A stretch of 64,000 nt of DNA from Microvirga makkahensis (GTDB taxonomy: Bacteria; Pseudomonadota; Alphaproteobacteria; Rhizobiales; Beijerinckiaceae), in contig NZ_WURB01000014.1 of assembly GCF_009830105.1 (NCBI RefSeq), positions 46,990 through 110,989 of the forward strand, given 5' to 3'. The first letter of the stretch is position 1, and each line of letters starts with the position of its first letter. The notes beneath the pieces are model-generated. The model saw only the letters and a program-made list of their open reading frames with translations, made no database searches and was not told the origin of the DNA. A program made the position numbers and the translations under genes. Shown here piece by piece: positions 57,058 through 64,000 of the stretch.

Positions 57058-57220
57058 CTTTCATTTATGCATTGCCTGTGTGGCGCAGCTGCATATTGTG
57101 CGGGGGTGGACATCAGATGGCCAATCGAGGATAGCACTAGCAATCATTACCTAGGGTAAGGGGTGCGCTGGGGCTCCTCTACTACTGCATCAGACCAGCC
57201 GAAGTCTTGCCACCGCCACG

Positions 57221-58366
57221 ATGACCCTGGATCCAGCCACCCTCAATGTTGCCTTTGTCCTTCTCGCCCTGGTTCTCGGCGGGCTGCTGGTATTCGCCTG
57301 GACGGTCAATCGGAATGTCCGCGCGCTGCTGTCGTGGGGAGCGGCTTTTTGTCTTGTCGCGACCGGCTTCGCGGTGGCCAATCTCGGACGATCCAGCGGC
57401 TCCTATTCCGCCCTGCTGATAGGGAACGTATTCGGACTGCTGTCCTACGTGGCTCTCTATGCCGGGTGCCGGATCTTCAATGGCCGCAAGGGGGTCCCCC
57501 TGGTGGCTCTGACCGGTGTCGTACTGTGGAGCGCGGCCTTCCCCTTCATCTATGAGAGGCAGGACTACCGGCTGATCCTGGTCGCCCTCACGACAGGCGT
57601 ATATTCTCTGCTCAGCGCGTGGGAACTCTGGCGCTATGCCGGGCAACCTCTCGCATCGCAGCGGTTCGCCGTGGTTCTCCTGGTTCTTCTGGCGGTCTTC
57701 AACACCGTGCGGATCTGGCCGGCGGTTTCGTCGACTTCGATCTCCTGGTTCGATGCGCTGGCCCATCGCTGGTCCTCCGAGATGGCCCTTTTCCTGGTGG
57801 TGTTCACCCCAAGCCTCGCTTTCATCTTCCTGTCCATGGCCAAGGAGAGCGTGGAGCTGGGTTACAAGCTCGCTGCCCTGGTCGACCCTCTGACGGGAAT
57901 CCCCAACAGGCGCGCCTTCATGCAGAATGCCGGCGAACTGACCGCGTCCATGCATGGCAAGCCCGTCAGCTGCCTCGTCCTCGATCTCGACAACTTCAAG
58001 AGCATCAACGACCGCTATGGCCACGATGTCGGCGATGCCGTCCTCACACTTTTCGGGCAGGTGCTGAGCCGGCATCTTCCGCCGAAATCCTTCGGACGCC
58101 TCGGGGGCGAGGAATTCGCCGCGATCCTGCCGATGAACATGGAATGTGCCGCGGCTCTCGGGGAAGCCGTCCGCGACGAGTTCTCCAGGGCCGGCAAGGC
58201 CGTGCTCGGTGCCGGTGCCGAGGTCACCGTCAGCGTCGGCTGCTCGGCATCCTCTGACGCAACCGTGGAAATGCTGCTTCACGAGGCGGATATCGCTCTA
58301 TACCGGGCGAAGGACAGAGGCCGGAACATCGTAGTCTCCTCCGCCGGCTCCCGGGTCAGTGCCTGA
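57221..58366 (+). CDS. Diguanylate cyclase with multi-pass membrane sensor
   Basis: A 381-residue protein with about six to seven N-terminal helices (VAFVLLALVLGGLLVFAWTV to LFLVVFTPSLAFIFLSMA, residues 8-205) and a C-terminal GGDEF domain: DPLTGIPNRRAFMQNAGE, LDLDNFKSINDRYGHDVGDAVL and the active site RLGGEEF. c-di-GMP synthesis is expected. The inhibitory RxxD I-site five residues before GGEEF is absent (RHLPPKSFG), so product inhibition through it is unlikely. Divergent from the DUF2231 gene. Confidence 0.9.
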   Translation: MTLDPATLNVAFVLLALVLGGLLVFAWTVNRNVRALLSWGAAFCLVATGFAVANLGRSSGSYSALLIGNVFGLLSYVALYAGCRIFNGRKGVPLVALTGVVLWSAAFPFIYERQDYRLILVALTTGVYSLLSAWELWRYAGQPLASQRFAVVLLVLLAVFNTVRIWPAVSSTSISWFDALAHRWSSEMALFLVVFTPSLAFIFLSMAKESVELGYKLAALVDPLTGIPNRRAFMQNAGELTASMHGKPVSCLVLDLDNFKSINDRYGHDVGDAVLTLFGQVLSRHLPPKSFGRLGGEEFAAILPMNMECAAALGEAVRDEFSRAGKAVLGAGAEVTVSVGCSASSDATVEMLLHEADIALYRAKDRGRNIVVSSAGSRVSA

Positions 58367-58427
58367 CGGGCCGCCCGATTTTCCGCGGCACTCCCGCGCG
58401 CGGGAGCGACAACCTTGTCCGGGAGCC

Positions 58428-59237
58428 TCAGCGCAGCGCCGTGACGACGAGCGCCCTCATGCCGTGCTCGATGGGCCCGTCACCGAACCGACCGGCAAGA
58501 GCCTGCGCAGCTTGATCCGTAATCTCTTCGAGGCGGCCCGGCGCGCGGGCCTCGATTTCCCCGCGGAGGGGCGTCCCCTGCGTCAGACCTATCGCTGCTT
58601 CGCGAGCCGTGGGGGCCTGACCCACCTTGTCGACAGGCTCGATGGCGATGCTTTCGAACCCGGCCAGCTGAAGCTCTCCTTCAATGCGGTCCTCGTCGAA
58701 ATAGCCGAAAGGTATGCGTTCGATGAACCGGGGCGGGTCCTCTGGGAACATCCCGATGATACGGTCCGAGACGATCTTGCTCACCGGGTTTGCGTCCAGC
58801 CTGTCCCAGACATTGAACAGGAAGCGCCCGCCCGGCTTGAGCACCCTCAGCGCCTCCCGATAAGCCTTCTGCTTGTCGGGGAAGAACATCACGCCGAACT
58901 GACACACGACGGCGTCGAAGGAAGTATCCTCGAAGGGGAGGGTCTGCGCATCGGTCTGACGCCACGTCACGTTGGGGGCCTGAAGCTTGGTTCGAGCCTG
59001 ATCGAGCATCTCCTGGTTGAGATCGGTGGCAATGATTTCAACCAGGGGTGGGAGGGCGGCCGCCAGCGCACGGGTCGCAATGCCCGTCCCCGCCGCTGTC
59101 TCCAGAACTCGGCCGGCAGTGACGTCCCTCAGGCGTGCCGCGAGGTCCTCGGCAAAGGGCCTAAAGAGAAGGGATCCGAGATACCGCTCATAGAGGGCAG
59201 GAATCGAACCGCCAAAGGCCGCATCGGTGGCGTTCAT
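58428..59237 (-). CDS. Class I SAM-dependent methyltransferase
   Basis: A 269-residue Rossmann methyltransferase. Motif I is VLETAAGTGIATRALAAAL, motif II-like ATDLNQEMLDQAR, then DAQTLPFEDTSFDAVVCQFG and LKPGGRFLFNVWD. The substrate is unknown; the length and LPFEDTSFD resemble UbiE/COQ5-like or MerR-class enzymes, but the C-terminal region is different. The ATG at 59237 has GGAGGA upstream. Confidence 0.85.
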   Translation of the reverse strand: MNATDAAFGGSIPALYERYLGSLLFRPFAEDLAARLRDVTAGRVLETAAGTGIATRALAAALPPLVEIIATDLNQEMLDQARTKLQAPNVTWRQTDAQTLPFEDTSFDAVVCQFGVMFFPDKQKAYREALRVLKPGGRFLFNVWDRLDANPVSKIVSDRIIGMFPEDPPRFIERIPFGYFDEDRIEGELQLAGFESIAIEPVDKVGQAPTAREAAIGLTQGTPLRGEIEARAPGRLEEITDQAAQALAGRFGDGPIEHGMRALVVTALR

Positions 59238-59464
59238 GGCCTCCTCCACCGCGAAAGTCTGCAATCATCCTGCCGACGCCGTGATGTGGCAATAGGCACA
59301 AAGAGGGTAGGCGACGGTATCCGGTTCCCCGGGCGCTCCGAGCGAGAGCCGAGCTTAAACGGCGGTCCGATACGCCCGAAAATCCGTGGCAGTGCACGGC
59401 GCGACGTGCTCTCCTTGCGCGCACCGGCGCCGGAAGGTACGGGGGCGCCGGCCAGGAGGAAAGC

Positions 59465-60262
59465 ATGGCGAACCTCTTGCAGCTTCCGGTTTGGCTGGGA
59501 GCCACCATGGCGATGGCGGTGGCGGTTGCCGCCTCGGCTCTGCCTTTCGTCGTCGTCCGCAGGCGGTTGAGCGACGAGCTCCCGACGAAGGCACGGGACG
59601 TTGCCGAAACGGTCGCCGTTCGGATCGGCGCGATCCACGGCCTTATTCTCGCGCTCGTCTTCGCGGAGGCTCAATCGACACACACCAGTTTGCAGCGGGA
59701 AGTTGCGAAGGAGACTTCCACGATCGAGCAGATCGCTCTGCAGCTGAAACTGTGGAACGGGTCCGAGGCGGGACCCCTGCGCGAGCAGCTTGCCGCCTAT
59801 GTCGGAGCCGTTCTGCAGTCGGAGTGGCAGGAGCCCGGGCGCCGCCCCCAGGGCAGCAGCGACGTGGGACGCGCTTATTACGACCTCGATGAGGGAATTC
59901 TCGATCTGCGAGCCGATACATCGCGGCAGCAATCCCTTCGCAGCCGCTTGATCGCGAATATGGACAGCCTGCAGGATCATCGGAAGGAACGGCTGGCACT
60001 GCTGCATCGCGGGCTTCCCACCCTGTTCTGGTGGATGGCCATCGCGGGCTTCCTGATTATCGTCGGGTTCTTCCTGGTATTTCCGGCCTCGGCCCTGCAC
60101 GCCGCCATCCTCTCCATCTACGGCGCGTATACGGGGCTCACGCTCTATGCGATCCTGGCTCTGAGCCATCCCTATGCGGGTCCTGCGATTGTCGACACCA
60201 CGCCCTATGAGACGGCCCTCGACGAAATCAAGAAGGCGCCCAAGGTCGCTCCGACGCCCTGA
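59465..60262 (+). CDS. DUF4239 membrane protein
   Basis: A 265-residue inner-membrane protein with an N-terminal helix (GATMAMAVAVAASALPFVVV) and two C-terminal helices (WWMAIAGFLIIVGFFLVF, AILSIYGAYTGLTLYAILAL), enclosing a soluble helical region with AVRIGAIHGLILALVFAEAQ. This matches the DUF4239 (bestrophin-like) family. GGAGGAAAGC immediately precedes the ATG. Convergent with uvrA. Function unknown. Confidence 0.8.
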   Translation: MANLLQLPVWLGATMAMAVAVAASALPFVVVRRRLSDELPTKARDVAETVAVRIGAIHGLILALVFAEAQSTHTSLQREVAKETSTIEQIALQLKLWNGSEAGPLREQLAAYVGAVLQSEWQEPGRRPQGSSDVGRAYYDLDEGILDLRADTSRQQSLRSRLIANMDSLQDHRKERLALLHRGLPTLFWWMAIAGFLIIVGFFLVFPASALHAAILSIYGAYTGLTLYAILALSHPYAGPAIVDTTPYETALDEIKKAPKVAPTP

Positions 60263-60307
60263 GAGGCCGGCCGCTCCGGCCCGATGCTCGACGGTTCCGG
60301 GAGGCGG

Positions 60308-63277
<2,970 letters not shown>

Positions 63278-63387
63278 GGCCTTCAAGTGCCTTCAAAAAG
63301 GGGGAAACGGCCTTGAGCGGCCGAGCCCGGCATATGTGACGTCTCACCCACGGATGCAATGCGGCGGATGATTCCCGCAGGAATTTA

Positions 63388-63402
63388 GAACAAAGAGGGT
63401 AC
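63388..63402. promoter_or_regulatory. Candidate SOS (LexA) box between uvrA and ssb
   Basis: GAAC (63388-63391), a 7-bp spacer AAAGAGG and GTAC (63399-63402) match the alphaproteobacterial LexA site GAAC-N7-GAAC with one mismatch. It lies 111 bp upstream of uvrA, a member of the SOS regulon in many bacteria. Confidence 0.45.
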
Positions 63403-63715
63403 GGAGGGCAATGGGGCAGGCGTGGGCAGCGAGCAACCTCACAGATTTGCCAACCGGATCAGCGCCGACGGGCGTCACGTGTTCTTCCAGAGCGATGCGA
63501 CCCTCGTTCCCGGCGACACGGGGACTTTCGACATCTTCCGCAAGGACCTGACGGACGGTTCGATCGTCAAGGTCTCGGCCAGCGCGAGCGGCGAAGGGGG
63601 AAACGGCAATAGCTTTTTCGCTTCCGTCAGCGCCGACGGGCGTTACGTGACCTTTACGAGCCAAGCCACCAATCTGGTGCCAGGCGACCCGTCAGGCTTC
63701 CCGGGCGACGAAGGT
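63389..63715 (+). pseudogene. Fragment of a PD40 (WD40-like beta-propeller) repeat protein gene
   Basis: The frame is open from 63389 without a plausible start, and encodes two 56-residue PD40-like repeats: FANRISADGRHVFFQSDATL, VPGDTGTFDIFRKDL, VKVSASASGEGGNGNS, then FFASVSADGRYVTFTSQATN and LVPGDPSGFPGD. The DNA 15-mer CAGCGCCGACGGGCG recurs at 63460-63474 and 63628-63642, 168 bp apart. Resemblance ends near 63715. Repeat proteins of this type normally carry many more copies and an N-terminal domain, so this is a stranded remnant. Confidence 0.6.
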
Positions 63716-63844
63716 GACGTGGACGGACGATTGCGGGTTCCTCATCATCTGAAGCGGCGTTCGGGGGCCGTCGTCTCCCTTGTTGATCGGCTGCGGACTG
63801 GCCTGGGCTTTCTGGGGACAGGCCGATCCCGGGCTTGTCCTGGT

Positions 63845-63867
63845 CCCTGTTTGGGCCCAGAACAGGG
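63845..63867. other. Dyad immediately upstream of ssb
   Basis: CCCTGTT (63845-63851) and AACAGGG (63861-63867) form a 7-bp inverted repeat around TGGGCCCAG, itself nearly symmetric. It lies 24 bp before the ssb start. A regulator-binding site or leader hairpin is possible. Confidence 0.4.
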
Positions 63868-63890
63868 CCATGTGAACAGGAGATGGTCCG

Positions 63891-64000
63891 ATGGCGGGCA
63901 GCGTGAACAAGGTGATTTTGGTGGGCAATCTGGGGCGCGACCCGGAGGTGCGCCGCCTCAACAACGGCGAGCCGGTGGTGAACCTGCGGCTGGCGACCTC
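63891..64000 (+). CDS. ssb: Single-stranded DNA-binding protein, 3' end cut by the window
   Basis: The first 36 residues visible ([20 protein letters not shown] then [16 protein letters not shown]) are the start of the SSB OB fold. AGGAG lies 8-9 bases upstream. Divergent from uvrA, the normal pairing in alphaproteobacteria; SSB coats single strands in replication and repair. Confidence 0.93.
   Translation, partial: MAGSVNKVILVGNLGRDPEVRRLNNGEPVVNLRLAT

Noticed and set aside
63845..63867. Calling the dyad before ssb a LexA box.
   Set aside because: CTGT-N11-ACAG spacing fits neither the gamma (N8) nor the alphaproteobacterial (GAAC-N7-GAAC) site.

Overview
The window is a GC-rich (roughly 65%) alphaproteobacterial chromosome segment. 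The order nagZ-scpA-scpB-tatABC-serS-surE-pcm-nlpD, the divergent uvrA/ssb pair, an HdaA-type DnaA regulator and the close relation of many proteins to Hyphomicrobiales families point to Methylobacteriaceae, with Microvirga my best guess (inference from gene order and protein style; no search was run). It is almost entirely core chromosome. I see no prophage, insertion sequence, CRISPR array, rRNA or tRNA.

Layout. 1-8.7 kb: a truncated EamA exporter, a small membrane protein, gatB, acetyltransferases, a zinc-ribbon class III nucleotide cyclase, a DUF4345 membrane protein and two GST-fold proteins. 8.7-21 kb: ndk, a cytoplasmic molybdopterin oxidoreductase, purMN, then a tightly packed run of CDP-alcohol phosphatidyltransferase, AI-2E-type membrane protein, hdaA, ppk and ppx, facing rnd. 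21-30 kb: a WYL-like protein, a PQQ-type sugar dehydrogenase, aspS, a malic enzyme fused to a phosphotransacetylase-like domain, a 616-residue exported protein of unknown role, and erpA. 30-44.5 kb: a long + strand run covering nucleotide pool control (dgt), translation (argS, serS), envelope and division (SPOR protein, nagZ, NlpD-like), chromosome segregation (scpAB), Tat export (tatABC) and stationary-phase repair or housekeeping (surE, pcm). An orphan FbpC-type ATPase sits inside it. 44.5-50 kb: a DUF815 ATPase, then yajC-secD-secF followed by bacterial relatives of two mitochondrial complex I assembly factors. 50-60 kb: trmFO, an SDR, a 51-residue DUF1127 protein, a MscS channel, an RTX-type calcium-binding protein, and a decayed stretch (55.4-56.4 kb) with a broken copper-binding gene, a signal-peptide-only micro-ORF and strong hairpins; then DUF2231, a diguanylate cyclase, a methyltransferase and a DUF4239 protein. 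60-64 kb: uvrA and the start of ssb, separated by about 600 bp that hold a fragment of a PD40 (WD40-like beta-propeller) repeat gene and a candidate SOS box.

Most genes are housekeeping and several are translationally coupled by 1-8 bp overlaps (purM/purN, AI-2E/hdaA, hdaA/ppk, scpA/scpB/ABC ATPase, tatB/tatC, surE/pcm). The most unusual material is non-coding or remnant: a dispersed family of intergenic palindromes with a 5-nt loop (eight clean and three degenerate copies), several long perfect hairpins, and the two gene remnants.
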